Below are positions 1-11,309 of a DNA stretch of 64,000 bases, in pieces. Positions within the stretch are counted from its first letter, which is position 1. Each line of letters begins with the position of its first letter. The notes beneath the pieces are model-generated. The model ran no database searches. It saw nothing but the letters and a program-made list of their open reading frames with translations, and was not told the DNA's origin. The translations under genes were made by a program, and so were the position numbers. This DNA is from Hermatobates lingyangjiaoensis (lineage: Eukaryota; Arthropoda; Insecta; Hemiptera; Hermatobatidae), in the NCBI GenBank assembly GCA_026182355.1, contig JAPFBL010000242.1:279501-343500 (forward strand). The letters run 5' to 3'.

Positions 1-1130
1 TATGGTCACATTATATACCAGTTAAGTGATACTTATGATCAAAGGACAACATATTTCATATAAGAAATAAATTCAATTAAAAATTTAAATAAATTTGTAT
101 TTTTCATGCTTAAACATAACAACCAATGTTCTTTTGTGATATTCAATGGGGAATAACTAATAATGAAGAAATATTTTTGATGAAATATTTGAAACTGGAT
201 GCAGCTAGGCTAATAACTAGAGCTCCTGATAATGCTGAGAAACTGGAATTTAATTCCATAAATATTAAATTACATTATGAATAAATTATCATTTGGGCAA
301 AGATAGTCCTTTTAACAACTCCAGTTGTCATTACTTACCGATGGCAATGAACGAAGACTGTCTAGATGAAATCCTGATTATAATTACACATTGCATTTTG
401 TACGACAGCGAAACAATACATGTTTCACTGAATATTTCTAATCGAGAGGCTACAGTAAACATTAGAATCATCCTTAAATGTAGCTGATTTGAGTTTCAAA
501 GATAACATCATCACTGAATAATTGGACAATGAAATTCATATACATGGAATGTGATTTAAATGTATAACCAATCTCTTGTGCAATTCACTAATGACTCTTA
601 TTTACATATGTGGTGGATATCAGCTCCACTGAAATAGATAATAGCATTAAAAAATGATATGTGGTTAACCTACTTAATGTTAGTGTAATAATGTTTATGT
701 ATTTTTGGAATAAATCCTAACCTAAAAACTGCAGTTAGCGGGAAAGCAAAAAATGATCAGACTGTCTTTTCAGTCATTTCAACAAGAACACCCGCATTTT
801 TTTCTACACAAATTTGTTAATTTGGCCTTTATCAATAGCGTAAAATCGTAGTAATAGCTGTAGCACCCATTCCAAAAATAGACATAAATTATGAGAACAT
901 GTTAATAACATTAAAATTTTTGCGTTGACAAATCAACTTTTAGAGGATAACTCCACTATAAAAATTCCTGTTTGTTTTTTCATCTTATATATCTAAATGA
1001 GTTGGCTATCATTTTCTCATTTTACTAGTTCTTTTGTGAGGAAAACAGTTAAAAGATTTGAAATATTGAAGGGTAGTCATACTGTCCAGTTTCCATTAGT
1101 ATTTTATTCTGTTTTTTTTTTTAAGTATAT
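1..1130. other. AT-rich stretch, no gene seen
   Basis: No open frame longer than 64 codons and none resembling a known protein. No clear tandem or inverted repeat. Probably intergenic or intronic DNA. Confidence 0.5.
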
Positions 1131-1133
1131 ATG

Positions 1134-1153
1134 ACACACGCAGAGACAGTCAC

Positions 1154-1204
<51 letters not shown>

Positions 1205-1250
1205 ACAAATGACACACACACACACAACACAAACTCACACACCACATACA
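1134..1250. repeat. (CA)n microsatellite
   Basis: Alternating CA run, interrupted in its second half and followed by a poly-C patch near 1255-1270. The short open frame across it is an artefact of the repeat. Confidence 0.95.
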
Positions 1251-1282
1251 CACGCCCCCCCCCCTCCCCCAAACACACTCAG

Positions 1283-1412
1283 GATCCTTTCAACTAAGAT
1301 CTTTCAACCGTAACAAGAGATCTTCGTCAGAGTCAAGAACCCAAGTGAAACAGTAGACGCAGAAACATCTGGTGAGGGGTTGAGAAGAGTGGGAGGAAAG
1401 AGTGGTATTTTA
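1283..1412 (-). repeat. Family A hammerhead repeat, degraded
   Basis: On the minus strand this matches the repeat at 29119-29310. The hammerhead-like part is 1292-1334: CTGACGA, GAAA and an AGATCT helix III remain, but helix II and helix I are weakened. The flank at 1371-1412 recurs in the opposite orientation near 51270-51312, so both are copies of one longer element. Confidence 0.6.
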
Positions 1413-1691
1413 AAAGAGTGTGAAATGAGTAAAGAAGAAATATCCAGAGAGAGACGTTTGGAGATGTATATATATATTGCTGGTCCATGTGGATAACTCG
1501 ACAAATTATAGAAAAAGAGGTGACACAATCACATCTATATTATGAATCTCAATAGTAAATGTGGCTAGCTTGAATGGTAGTTGAATCCTGACAATCAATA
1601 AGACTCCTCGATGAATGATTGAATCTAAGAAAATACAAAAAAAAATAAATACGTTAAAGAAATAGTATAAAAGTTGAAATGAAAGGAAATT

Positions 1692-1693
<2 letters not shown>

Positions 1694-1752
<59 letters not shown>
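1694..1752. repeat. (TA)n microsatellite
   Basis: Uninterrupted TA run directly outside the left end of the Penelope-like palindrome. Similar TA runs flank most of the ribozyme-bearing repeats in this window. Confidence 0.95.
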
Positions 1753-1755
<3 letters not shown>

Positions 1756-1826
1756 TAATAATCAAAATAACACTTGATATAATAGATGGATTAATTTACC
1801 ACAATGAAAACAATTTTTTAAAACAA

Positions 1827-1864
1827 TGCTCTAAGGCCTTTCGTTAATACATCTTCGGAGAGCA
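1827..1864 (-). ncRNA. Hammerhead ribozyme-like motif, PLE family 1 (left arm)
   Basis: Read on the minus strand: helix I TGCTCT, core CCGAAGA (one change, U4 to C), one extra base, a 2-bp helix II GT/AC with loop ATTA, GAAA, self-complementary helix III AGGCCT, cleavage-site U, then AGAGCA, which pairs fully with TGCTCT. This is the layout of the minimal type I hammerheads known from Penelope-like elements. It lies just 3' of the coding remnant. Activity is not shown. Confidence 0.7.
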
Positions 1865-1892
1865 AGTGAACTAAAAAAACAATAAATACTTG

Positions 1893-2429
1893 CTAACTTG
1901 GCTGATTGAAATTTCCAGAATTGATGGCAACCCTGAATGTGTTTAATGATGAAGTCTTCATCTGTCTAATTATCCCGTTAATCAAAACTTCATCTAATTT
2001 GTAGAGTCCTAGGCTATTGTTCATTAATTTCTCATAAAAGTTCTTTATGAGTGCACTTTCTACGATATTTCTTCTTCTTTCTGAAGACACATATATTAAT
2101 TCATTTGCTTCATCCCAGTTAATCACATGATTACTGTCTCTTATGTGAATGAACAAGGCACTCTTTTCGTCCTCTCTTCTGATTGAGTATTTGTGCTGTT
2201 TTATCCTTGTAAGAAGACCTTTGCTCATCTGTCCAATGTAAGACATTTCACAGTCAGTACATGGTATCCTGTATACACAACAGTCCTTTCTTTTTGGCTT
2301 ATTGTTAACAAGTCTGTTAAACAAGTTACCATCATTACTGAACACAACAGAAACGTCCAATCTTTTCATAAATGAAGGCATATCTTTCAAACAAGGACTG
2401 TATGGAATGACTAACAAATTCCTTCTTGA
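1893..2429 (-). pseudogene. Penelope-like element GIY-YIG endonuclease C-terminus (left arm)
   Basis: The minus strand encodes about 179 residues of the C-terminal part of a Penelope-like polyprotein, ending in a stop codon at 1893. The GIY-YIG endonuclease is recognisable from VYRIPC and SYIGQ spaced about 10 residues apart, followed by a basic R-IKQHK stretch. A cysteine pair (CTDC) sits between the two motifs, as is usual in this family. The reverse transcriptase is missing, so it is 5'-truncated. An open frame continues to 2576, but that extension is antisense of the other arm and not real protein. Confidence 0.85.
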
Positions 2430-2448
2430 GGAAATATATATATATCTA

Positions 2449-2985
2449 ACAAGAAGGATTTTGTTAGTCATTCCATACAGTCCTTGTTTGAAAGATATGC
2501 CTTCATTTATGAAAAGATTGGACGTTTCTGTTGTGTTCAGTAATGATGGTAACTTGTTTAACAGACTTGTTAACAATAAGCCAAAAAGAAAGGACTGTTG
2601 TGTATACAGGATACCATGTACTGACTGTGAAATGTCTTACATTGGACAGATGAGCAAAGGTCTTCTTACAAGGATAAAACAGCACAAATACTCAATCAGA
2701 AGAGAGGACGAAAAGAGTGCCTTGTTCATTCACATAAGAGACAGTAATCATGTGATTAACTGGGATGAAGCAAATGAATTAATATATGTGTCTTCAGAAA
2801 GAAGAAGAAATATCGTAGAAAGTGCACTCATAAAGAACTTTTATGAGAAATTAATGAACAATAGCCTAGGACTCTACAAATTAGATGAAGTTTTGATTAA
2901 CGGGATAATTAGACAGATGAAGACTTCATCATTAAACACATTCAGGGTTGCCATCAATTCTGGAAATTTCAATCAGCCAAGTTAG
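2449..2985 (+). pseudogene. Penelope-like element GIY-YIG endonuclease C-terminus (right arm)
   Basis: Mirror copy of the left arm, on the plus strand, ending in FNQPS and a stop at 2985. It shows the GIY-YIG pair VYRI / YIGQ at about 2602-2650, the CTDC cysteines and a downstream ERRRNIVESALI stretch, in the position of the conserved glutamate helix of Penelope endonucleases. The copy starts abruptly near 2449, inside the linker between reverse transcriptase and endonuclease, so it is a 5'-truncated insertion. It has no in-frame stop, but without a polymerase it cannot be autonomous. The open frame before 2449 is antisense noise. Confidence 0.85.
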
Positions 2986-3013
2986 CAAGTATTTATTGTT
3001 TTTTTAGTTCACT

Positions 3014-3051
3014 TGCTCTCCGAAGATGTATTAACGAAAGGCCTTAGAGCA
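3014..3051 (+). ncRNA. Hammerhead ribozyme-like motif, PLE family 1 (right arm)
   Basis: Plus-strand twin of the 1827-1864 motif: TGCTCT, CCGAAGA, helix II GT/AC, GAAA, AGGCCT, U, AGAGCA. It begins 29 bases after the stop codon of the endonuclease remnant, i.e. in the terminal region where Penelope-like elements carry their ribozyme. Confidence 0.7.
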
Positions 3052-3114
3052 TTGTTTTAAAAAATTGTTTTCATTGTGGTAAATTAATCCATATATATAT
3101 ATATATATATATAT

Positions 3115-4210
3115 GCTTCCCAAAAGCAAATATTCTGCTCGTGTAATGCTATTACAGTTATGTTAGTTGGTTTCATGAATTTGCACGCAGAATAATAAGT
3201 GTAACCATTCCTTGAGTAGTTGTATGGAGAGCAACAGAAAAAGTATTGTGTTAACTGAAGGATGTTCAATGACAATTTATACGTTGACTCAACTTTTTTG
3301 AATTTAAGTTGACATAAAAACCTTGACACTGAGTGAAATACAGTCGGTAGAAGCAGTTGAGGGCAATAAGGGCTGTATTTGTGTGGATTGAGTAAGAATT
3401 ATTTTTCACGATAGTAGTTTAGATAGAACTACTTTTAACAATTTATGTTGCATTGGCTACAATCACTTGTAGCCAACATGTTACATGTTAACCTCTAGAG
3501 TCTAGACACTTCAGCTGAACATAACTACTTTTAACCACACATCTGAAACTAAAATTAAAATCAAATCCGTACCTTTCATAATGCTACAATAAAAGTATAT
3601 TAAGAGGGAAAAAAACAAAAAGGTTTACGATTTTAACACAATTGAATATTTGATACATACTTGAGTAACTTTTTTAATTTACTATTAATTTTCATGATGA
3701 TCATGGAAGTATCAATTATGAAACCTACACTGTTATAAATATTTCATTATCTTTTAGGTTATGCATTTTCGAATAGGTCAAACAAAATTCTCGGACTTAA
3801 TCTATAAATTCTAATATTTAAGAAATTTTATTAAATTTACAGATTTGTACTATTAATATAGGAAAAAAGAGTCCATTTCTATTTGGCATTGCTACTTTAT
3901 GTGAATGGTTTTTTCTCGTACTTAATGTCAAGCACATAGTAATTGCCTTCTTTATTTAATTTAATTTCAATCCTCCATTGTTAAAAATTGTTTATAAAGT
4001 TAGAAATAATATTAATATTATTGATAATAAATGCTATCATTAATAATTATTAACAATCAATAACTTTATAGTTATTACAATATATATAAAATAAAGAGCT
4101 ATTTTAATGATAACTATAACCTATATGCTTATAAAACCCTGAAGACCGATGTTGTTTTATTGTTTTCTTGCCACCGTGTAATGATTGAATGAATAAGAAA
4201 TAGGCACGTA
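3115..4210. other. AT-rich stretch, no gene seen
   Basis: After a short TA tract no coding similarity or clear repeat was recognised. Sequence around 4000-4100 is particularly AT-rich. Confidence 0.5.
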
Positions 4211-4213
4211 ATT

Positions 4214-4280
4214 TTGTAGGATTCGGACCCGCGATCTTTGCATTGAAAGTCTAGTGCGCTAGTTTCTAGGCTATGGGGGC
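4214..4280 (-). repeat. tRNA-like relic (SINE head?)
   Basis: On the minus strand a tRNA-like order is visible: an A-box-like ATAGCCTAGAAACTAGCGC, an anticodon-arm-like ACTTTCAATG, and a B-box-like GGGTCCGAATCC. Acceptor-stem strands do not pair, so this is not a functional tRNA gene. A similar relic lies at 41065-41130, suggesting a dispersed tRNA-derived SINE. Confidence 0.5.
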
Positions 4281-4289
4281 TTTCTTACA

Positions 4290-5140
4290 ATACAATTCCA
4301 AAACCTGACACAAAATAACGTAAGGTTTGTATAAGTCAATTAATGATGAAGTCTTGGAAGCTGCGCACTATTGAAACATGAAATAACTGTTAATTTCAGT
4401 TTCCCTTGGATCATTCGAATAAATAATAAAGAAAACACAGAGTAATATAGGACTTTACAACTAGTGGCATTAAAAAAATGATAAATAAAAAGTAAATGCT
4501 CTCAACTTCAGTCAGGTAAAATTACTGACTCAAGATGTAAAATCTATTTCTGTTATGGAATAAACCTAACCAGTATTTTTCTAGAAAAGATCATAGTCCT
4601 ATTTTTGGAATCTTATTATTGTATTTTTATTGCTCGTATTTAATTTTAATTCTTGGTGTCATTTTGTGTTCCAAGGGGACATTTTGCACTTGACTTCCAA
4701 AAGGTAAGCATGAATTCAAACAAGGAGCTCCTGTCATGTTTACGAAAAATTCTGATCCACCACGCTTATCTCATGAAACAGGACTAATAACTGAGAAGCT
4801 TTACGATAAAGTCATTGTTTGTAAAATTACCGCATCACGGTGTCATGCGGAAATAATTTAAATCCATGATTGAAATTTGTTTTATCTAAACAGAGCAACA
4901 TTTCTTTTTCAAGAATTCAATTTGCAATTCAGTTAGCATTTGTCTGACTATTCATAAGTGTCAAGAAATGACTCCACAGAAAGTTTTATTTCATTTTGGC
5001 AAAGCAGTATTCCAATAGGGTCAGTTATATGTTACTCACAGTAATGTCATTTAGAGTTTATCGGCATTTACAAGAACATGATTGCATTGAAAATGAAGGA
5101 TAGATCACCCAACGGATCAATGGTAGTCAAGTTATTATTG
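4290..5140. other. No gene seen
   Basis: AT-rich sequence without recognisable coding or repeat structure. Confidence 0.45.
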
Positions 5141-5238
5141 ATAAATCATTAGTTGTGCAATCCGTAATTGTGTGGTATTTACTCATTCTGAGGTAAAATG
5201 GATAAACCAACAAAAGTCTCCACACAAATGAAGTTTTA

Positions 5239-5277
5239 TTCAACTCGTTTCGAACACTTTGTGTTCATCATCAGGAA
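5239..5277 (-). ncRNA. Hammerhead-like motif, family B left arm
   Basis: Minus strand: TTC, perfect CTGATGA core, extra T, helix II GAAC...GTTC-like arms, GAAA, helix III ACGAGT (one mismatch from the palindrome in the right arm), then GAA pairing with TTC. Slightly decayed relative to its twin at 5597-5635. Confidence 0.55.
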
Positions 5278-5596
5278 GACACTATAATACAAATTATATC
5301 TAATTAGTTACAAAAATTAGAGTGAAATAATAAAATTCAATTAAGAGAATTCAAGACATACCCAAGGATGTGGTACTGACGGGTTGGTTCAGTGAATACA
5401 ACTAGTAAGAAACAGATCCGTTGCGAAAGAGTGGATCTAGACATTTAGGAGATAAGGTGACAAAGGCTTCGGATATGCTTGAAAACCGTTAACTGAAATA
5501 CAGAAGGCCATAACCTTCTGTATTTTTTACTTTTTTACTCTTTATTTTTTACTCTAATTTTTGTAACTAATTAGATATAATTTGTATTATAGTGTC

Positions 5597-5635
5597 TTCC
5601 TGATGATGAACACAAATTGTTCGAAACGCGTTGAA
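5597..5635 (+). ncRNA. Hammerhead ribozyme-like motif, family B right arm
   Basis: TTC, perfect CTGATGA, extra T, helix II GAAC/GTTC, GAAA, palindromic helix III ACGCGT, cleavage-site U, then GAA pairing with TTC. All universally required core bases are present. Helix I is short (3 bp) in the visible sequence. Confidence 0.7.
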
Positions 5636-5699
5636 TAAAACTTCATTTGTGTGGAGACTTTTGTTGGTTTATCCATTTTACCTCAGAATTATTATTGAT

Positions 5700-6230
5700 A
5701 ATATATAACTGTGATTAATAAACTTTGCAAGCGAATGAAAACATTTATAGGTTGTACTAAAGTGATGGGAGGGCAATAATGTGAACATTTTTTAAAGAAT
5801 AAGAAGAGCTATACAAAATTTGAAACAACTGTTTTAGCAAAACAGAATTTCAGACTGCAATAGTGATATATAAAACTTTATGCTCCTATATTGAATCAAA
5901 AAAATGTATTGTCTATAACTGGAAATAACTGAGAAAATGGAGATCGAATAGTAAATTGAGAGAAATTGAAATGCAGTGAAGGCTGCTTATTGTGAACATA
6001 GTTAATATTCACCCTACTGTTTGTTTAATATGAGACTACAAACTCTCAAAATAAGAACGGAATAAATCAAAGAAATACTTAGCATGTAAATTATACCAGA
6101 TGTAATGGAAAAGTATCAGCTGAGATTATTAAGTATTTTTATTTCATTTAATAATTAAACTAGCAATAACCACTTGCCACACCTGTGTATTTTCAAAACA
6201 AACTTGTCTGTGAAGTTAGTAAAACACATT
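5700..6230. other. No gene seen
   Basis: AT-rich sequence with no supported feature. Confidence 0.45.
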
Positions 6231-6524
6231 TAAAGCCCTATAACTTTGTTTCTGTACTGAATTATGAATCTATTTAGAGTCCGTATTTTAAGTTAGGCAT
6301 ACACAATTCCAGTGTCAAAGTTTCAGCTCGCCATGTCTTATAGTGGCTGAGTTTACTTGTGACAAACGTTTTTGCGTTAAACGTCCATAACTTCACTTCT
6401 ACGTTGAATTTCCAATCAATTCAGAGCCTATATTTTAAGTTAGACCTACACAAATCTATTGTAAAAGTTTCAGCTTTATATGTCTTATGGTAGCTGAGTT
6501 TACTTGTGACAAAGTTTTGCGGAC
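6231..6524. repeat. Two-unit tandem repeat of about 147 bp
   Basis: Units 6231-6377 and 6379-6524 share segments such as attttaagttag, cacaa, gtttcagct, atgtctta and gctgagtttacttgtgacaaa. The second unit is followed by ggacaaacagacaaaccgac, a kind of simple track often seen at the end of dispersed invertebrate repeats. Class of element unknown. Confidence 0.7.
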
Positions 6525-6599
6525 AAACAGACAAACCGACAGAAATTTTTCTAAGGGTGGATTCGGTTTCTCCAATGTATGAAACGTAAAGTAAAGTTG

Positions 6600-8160
6600 A
6601 AATGAGTCAGTTCTAAACAATGTACAGACAAAATCATTATTTTATTTATATAGATTACAATCACAATTCATTTAACGTAAATAATCTTTCATATTAGTTA
6701 AAATGTTTCTAGGATTTTTATTTCAAGTACTACTGCAATCATTATATTTTCCTGATAATCAGCAAATTTTATGTTTAATAAACTAAATCAAGTTATACAT
6801 TTCTTGTTATTTTCTTAATATGTTATCCCTTTGACAATAAGTTTATATCTAGGATAATTATGTGTAGATAACATGCATTCTTGATAAGGTTAGTGTAAGT
6901 TACTTGGATTGTGACAAATTTTTTCAAACTCGTAAAAGCTCTAGTATTTTACAAACCTCAATGGAAATATATTCTATATACCCTTAGTGTTTATAACATT
7001 ACAATGTAATGTTCTGGTAATGTAATTCTGGTAATAAATCACTATGGTGAAAACGAACCATCGAATCATATAGCAAATTAGTTCTTCATTTTAACAAACT
7101 CTTATCACATATTTAAAAACAGAAACATTATATTCAATAAAACTTCCGTTTTTAAATTAATTTAATAAACTTAGTTAAATTAAGATATTTTATAAAGAAA
7201 TATCCCACTAAAATATCTGACGGCAGTGATTTATGAGAATTGATTAACACAACATTATTACAACTATATTACAAAGAATAATAAACTGTTTTAATAAATT
7301 TCTTATTAAAATCAAGATAATATATAATATGAATTTTAATTTAAATAATTATTATTACAAAATATTTAATTTCAGAACATATTACAACAATTACTTGTAA
7401 TATGTTTGATAACATATTTTATAACACTTTCAATAAGTTTTATTCTGACAAATTCAAGCAATAATTATTTATAAATTCAATTTATTGATTTTTTTTATTT
7501 CAAATGTTTGGAAAAAACTTAGGGAATTTATTTCATTGTATTATCACTTTATATCCAATATATATTACTAAATGATATACATATTATCATTTTTATTGAA
7601 TATATATTACTAGAAATTCATTAAATATGATCATTATTTTATTACTCTAATATGTATTGTCACTGTATTGATCACAATAGACATCACTATGTATCAATAT
7701 CAGCTGACCAAATTTTATAATGACATTCAAAAGCGTAAATAATAAATAATATGTGGATAGTATTTCAAAAAATTATATGTTTATCATTTTTGTGACAACT
7801 AATTAACTAAGATCTGTAAGCTTTGACCAAATAACAATAAAGGTCAATTGCTAATGTAATTAACTGAGCAATACAACGTAATTTACCCTGACTCGTATTG
7901 CCTTCAATATATAGTAATCCAATACAATATTCCATTGAATGTAAAGGTCTGATTAATTATATATTTCAATAAACATTACTGATCTTCTCCATTAGTCAAC
8001 ATTATATGTTTTATTTTATTAACAGCAATATACTTTTATATGATAAATTTACTTATAATTATGTTTAGCACTCACTTTTTTTATAATTTATTATAAAATT
8101 AATTAATTATTAATAATTTTATAATTTATGGGGATTAGTTGCTAGATAAATTTGTAAATA
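6600..8160. other. Very AT-rich stretch, no gene seen
   Basis: Dense in TTAAT, ATAATA and similar words. No open frame of note and no repeat I could pair. Confidence 0.5.
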
Positions 8161-8163
8161 AGG

Positions 8164-8370
8164 ATATATATAAAGATTTCACATAAACACGTCAAATAAC
8201 AATAAATGATCAAACCACAATAAAAAAATGGTAAAGCAAGACTAAGAACTTTCAACCGTAACAAGTGGTCTTCGTCAGAGTCAAAAACCAACTGAAGGTT
8301 TAGTCTTGCTTAGATTCTTAGTCTTGCTTTCCCATTTTCTCTTTGTGGTTTGATCATTGATATATATATA
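8164..8370. repeat. Family A repeat, inverted pair with one decayed arm
   Basis: Left arm on the minus strand carries the family A hammerhead motif (8240-8282). The right arm repeats the outer sequence (tttcccattt...tgtggtttgatcattga) but has lost the ribozyme core. A short TA tract follows. Confidence 0.7.
8240..8282 (-). ncRNA. Hammerhead-like motif, family A
   Basis: Minus strand: GACT, CTGACGA, helix II ACCACTT...AACGGTT-like, GAAA, helix III AGTTCT (no longer a perfect palindrome), U, AGTC. Helix I GACT/AGTC is intact. Confidence 0.55.
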
Positions 8371-8720
8371 TAAACTAGAATTTTTAAAAAAAAACACATA
8401 GGAATGAAATAACTGAAAGTCTCTACAATATTTTGATGTCTTCGTTAACAGGAATAGATGCGTGTCCCTCCAAAGACTGATAACAACTGGCTTGCGTTCA
8501 AAAAGAAGGACTAAAACCATATAGCCAAACTTTTGGAGGGAGGGGAGTCAAGGAAGATAAAGAAATAACAGCCAAATAAAGATTAAATGAATGAGAATAT
8601 TTAACTAAAAATATATTTCTTAAAAATATATATGTATATTTTAATTCGAAGAAATTATTCTACGAAGTAAATGAACCACATCCATAGAAAGAACACACAT
8701 AAAGAGATTATAAAAACACA

Positions 8721-8753
8721 CTACTATATTTTGACTGCGTCATCATCAGGTAG
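8721..8753 (-). ncRNA. Hammerhead-like relic with G12 changed to A
   Basis: Minus strand: CTAC, perfect CTGATGA, extra T, helix II GAC/GTC with loop GCA, then AAAA instead of GAAA, helix III AT/AT, A at the cleavage site, and GTAG pairing fully with CTAC. Loss of the essential G12 predicts no activity. A further family unrelated in helix sequence to the others. Confidence 0.5.
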
Positions 8754-8789
8754 AGAGATAAAATCGAGAAACCATAGTTAGTTTTTGTG

Positions 8790-10860
8790 ATATCTTTTAC
8801 GTCTGATTTTTTGTGTACCTAATTTATATATATCTGATTTTATATCAGTTAATGGACGCAATCGCATCGCAAGTATTTTTCTTTTTCTCCTCTCCTGAAT
8901 ACAAGATATTGGAAATTATAGACATACTAAAAGAATTAGTCACTTTTTTGTGTATTTTTAGATATAACTTTAATTATATATATTGCTAAATAAAACCCAT
9001 ATTTGGACTGTGCCTATTTTATGCATAAGTTTTACAATTTATGGAATTCCTTCCTCGCCACTTCCTTAAAACTGTAAACCTTTATCACCTAAATTACTAG
9101 AAGATCTGTTCCAAATGTCTCACTTTAATAGAAGGTGAATATATACAAAGTGATTTTGTAATAAAATTTTGAGACGAACAATAGTTAATAAATAAATTTA
9201 GGGGCTTGTAATGAATCAGTCACACTTTTCAAAGGTAAGTCTTACTAAATGTAACGTCGATAATTGTAGGCGTAGTAATCAATAACTTACTATTGGCAAT
9301 TACATTTAGAGTATTTGAGTGGACAGTTAATTTTGTTGTTAAATTTTCTTTAAATATATTTTTTATTAGATATTTCATCAATTATTCCAATAAAAAAATC
9401 TAAGCGTGCTTAAAAAGCATTAATTCTGCTGACTTTGTTTGCACTTAAATTAAAAAAAAAAGAAACCTTGTTTAATTGCATTTTTTTATTTATTTAATAA
9501 AAAGAAAGCCACTTGACTGCGTTATTTAGCTTACTTTGCTTCCTCTGGCGTTAGTTGCATTAGGCAGCAGTTGAGACTTAGCTTTATTTAATAACTGCTT
9601 TGATTAGCTCTAAGTTAGAGGATAATTGGTATTTGTTTAATTGATGGTTGGCCGGATAGGTAACTGCGAGGAGCAGAGTTGTCCATTACCAAGTTGAGAT
9701 CAGAGCTCATTCGTGCATGATATTGATCTCTTCTTAATTAATCCAAATGGACACAATCGTCAAGAGACGAGCCTATTGATCGACTAATCTATCATTAATT
9801 CTCCAATTATAAGTTCTGATATTCCATTTGTTATTATATTGGCAATTGTAATTACACAAATTTAATATATGATGACAAATTCAATTAACATTGATTATTC
9901 ATCAACAGGACTACTCAATTGATTATAATAATATAATGTATGATCAATAGAATTATATAAAAAAATGAATGTCACAGAAATAATTTCTTCAAATCTTTAA
10001 AATGAAACCAAACAATTGACAGAAAAATTCAAAGATGAAATTAAGATTTTATACTCTCCATAGCAGAAAAGAATTAAATAGCCTACAAAGTAAAAATAAT
10101 TTAGAATGGTCTTAACTAAAGATATTGTTAGGACATTATTTTAGTATATATGCCTAGTCAGTTTAAGTAATTCGTTTAATATTTGAACCATATTTTACTA
10201 ATTATAACAAATACTGAAATGGTGTACTTCTTTATAAGAATTAGCAAATACAAGATTATATCAAAGTTATTATAATCAGCATTGACATTATTATAATAAG
10301 GGAAAGAAACACAAAGTCTCCACACAATTTTTTTTTTCTTTTCATTATATTTTTTTTTTAATCAATAGTTTCTATTCAATAAATTATTATAGTAAACACT
10401 GAGATAGTAATAATATTAACATGGACAAAAGAAATGAGAGTCGCTAAGTGGAATAGAATGGTTATGTTATCTGAAAATATGCAAATTTATGAAAATTTGA
10501 TAATTTATTATCTCTTTGATTATTAAAAGAACGGTTGGAATTAGGATTTGTTTCGATATAAAGTATATGCAAAAAAAAATAAAAAAAACATTTTGCATAT
10601 AGGATTGTATTTCTGAAATATATTATTGAGTCCCGTAAGATTGTGCAACTACATGTATTTCTATAAACATGTTTTGTTTTTGCGCCTCGTCCCATCAGTT
10701 GCCTTCCACCCACAATCTTGAACGCACGTACCTCTTCTTCCCTTCTACTCTTTTCCATAAGACAAACTTATATATAAAAATATTGATCCAATAAGTGTTC
10801 CAGTTCTTTATGTGTTGTTTTTTCCAGTTATTTATCTGTTTGGTTTAGACTCTTTAGTAT
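8790..10860. other. No gene seen; one GC-moderate island at 9530-9790
   Basis: Mostly AT-rich. The segment 9530-9790 is less AT-biased, lacks microsatellites and contains several TAATT/TAATTG words. It has no open frame and matches none of the repeats here. A 29-bp piece of family B (aagtctccacacaa) lies near 10310. Confidence 0.45.
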
Positions 10861-10870
10861 TATCATTTAT

Positions 10871-11044
10871 ATATATATATATATATATATTAGTATAAAT
10901 GGGCAGCAAATCTTCTTGAAGACAAATTGAATTAAAGTATGCAGCAGCTTCTGCATTAACGACCTTTTTGCTGATGGCCTCGATTTTTCTAACTATCTTC
11001 CGGTGATGCTGAGGCAACTTCCATATATGCTGGGCCAGAGACAT
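10871..11044 (-). pseudogene. Penelope-like element N-terminal fragment (left arm)
   Basis: Starting from ATG at 11044, the minus strand encodes about 55 residues of the conserved N-terminus of Penelope-like proteins, including LPQHHRKIVRKIEAI, VNAEAAAYFN and DLLPIYTN. It breaks off in a TA microsatellite. It lies downstream (minus strand) of a PLE terminal region carrying a hammerhead motif, as expected for the start of the next copy in a tandem. Confidence 0.8.
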
Positions 11045-11096
11045 TGAGAAAACCAATATCAAACAACTTTAATGGATCACAAAAACACTGGGTTCA

Positions 11097-11133
11097 AACA
11101 AGCTTTCGACCACACATTGGTCATCATCGGGTT
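11097..11133 (-). ncRNA. Hammerhead ribozyme-like motif, PLE family 2 (left)
   Basis: Minus strand: AAC, CCGATGA (U4 to C), extra T, helix II GACC/GGTC with loop AATGTGT, GAAA, helix III AGCT, U, GTT pairing with AAC. It lies between the PLE stop codon and the ATG of the following copy. Confidence 0.65.
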
Positions 11134-11309
11134 AACTATTTAATTTAATTTCACTACTATTTAATTAATGAATGTTAATATAATTAACTGAAAAGTAATT
11201 TTTAAAATTAAACATAACAATTTGAACAAATAAAACAAATGATACAGTGGGTGAGATGAAAACAAAGAGCAGGTTCCAGCAAGGTTGCAACAACATACAG
11301 CTTTGCCCC

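Larger units (their letters stand above)
1786..3092. repeat. 1.3-kb near-perfect palindrome of a Penelope-like element
   Basis: Two copies of the same 3' part of a Penelope-like element lie head to head with their tails outward. The arms are about 1786-2428 and 2450-3092, with an AT-rich centre of roughly 20 bp around position 2439. The two translated arms are identical outside the centre, so the structure is young, gene-converted, or an assembly fold-back. Each arm holds a GIY-YIG coding remnant and, beyond its stop codon, a hammerhead-like motif. (TA)n tracts border both ends. Confidence 0.9.
5142..5689. mobile_element. Family B fold-back repeat with two hammerhead motifs
   Basis: Inverted arms at about 5185-5335 and 5539-5689 share the outer end attctgaggtaaaatgg and enclose about 200 bp of unrelated sequence. 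Each arm contains a hammerhead-like motif, pointing outward. A third, shorter copy at 48656-48800 includes the extra flank 5142-5184, so the repeat unit extends beyond the palindrome. No coding sequence is present. Confidence 0.75.

Noticed and set aside
1131..1313. Open frames across (CA)n, (TA)n and (CT)n tracts (also 24853-25226, 26504-26737, 29291-29700, 44372-44596)
   Set aside because: Low-complexity His-Thr, Tyr-Ile or Ser-Leu repeats produced by microsatellites.
2302..2448. N-terminal 49 residues of the 227-codon frames over the PLE palindrome
   Set aside because: They are antisense translation of the opposite arm, not part of the PLE protein; likewise the minus frame at 2430-2576.
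4214..4280. Functional tRNA gene
   Set aside because: Acceptor stem strands do not pair and the T-arm is weak; kept only as a tRNA-like relic. The same applies to 41065-41130.
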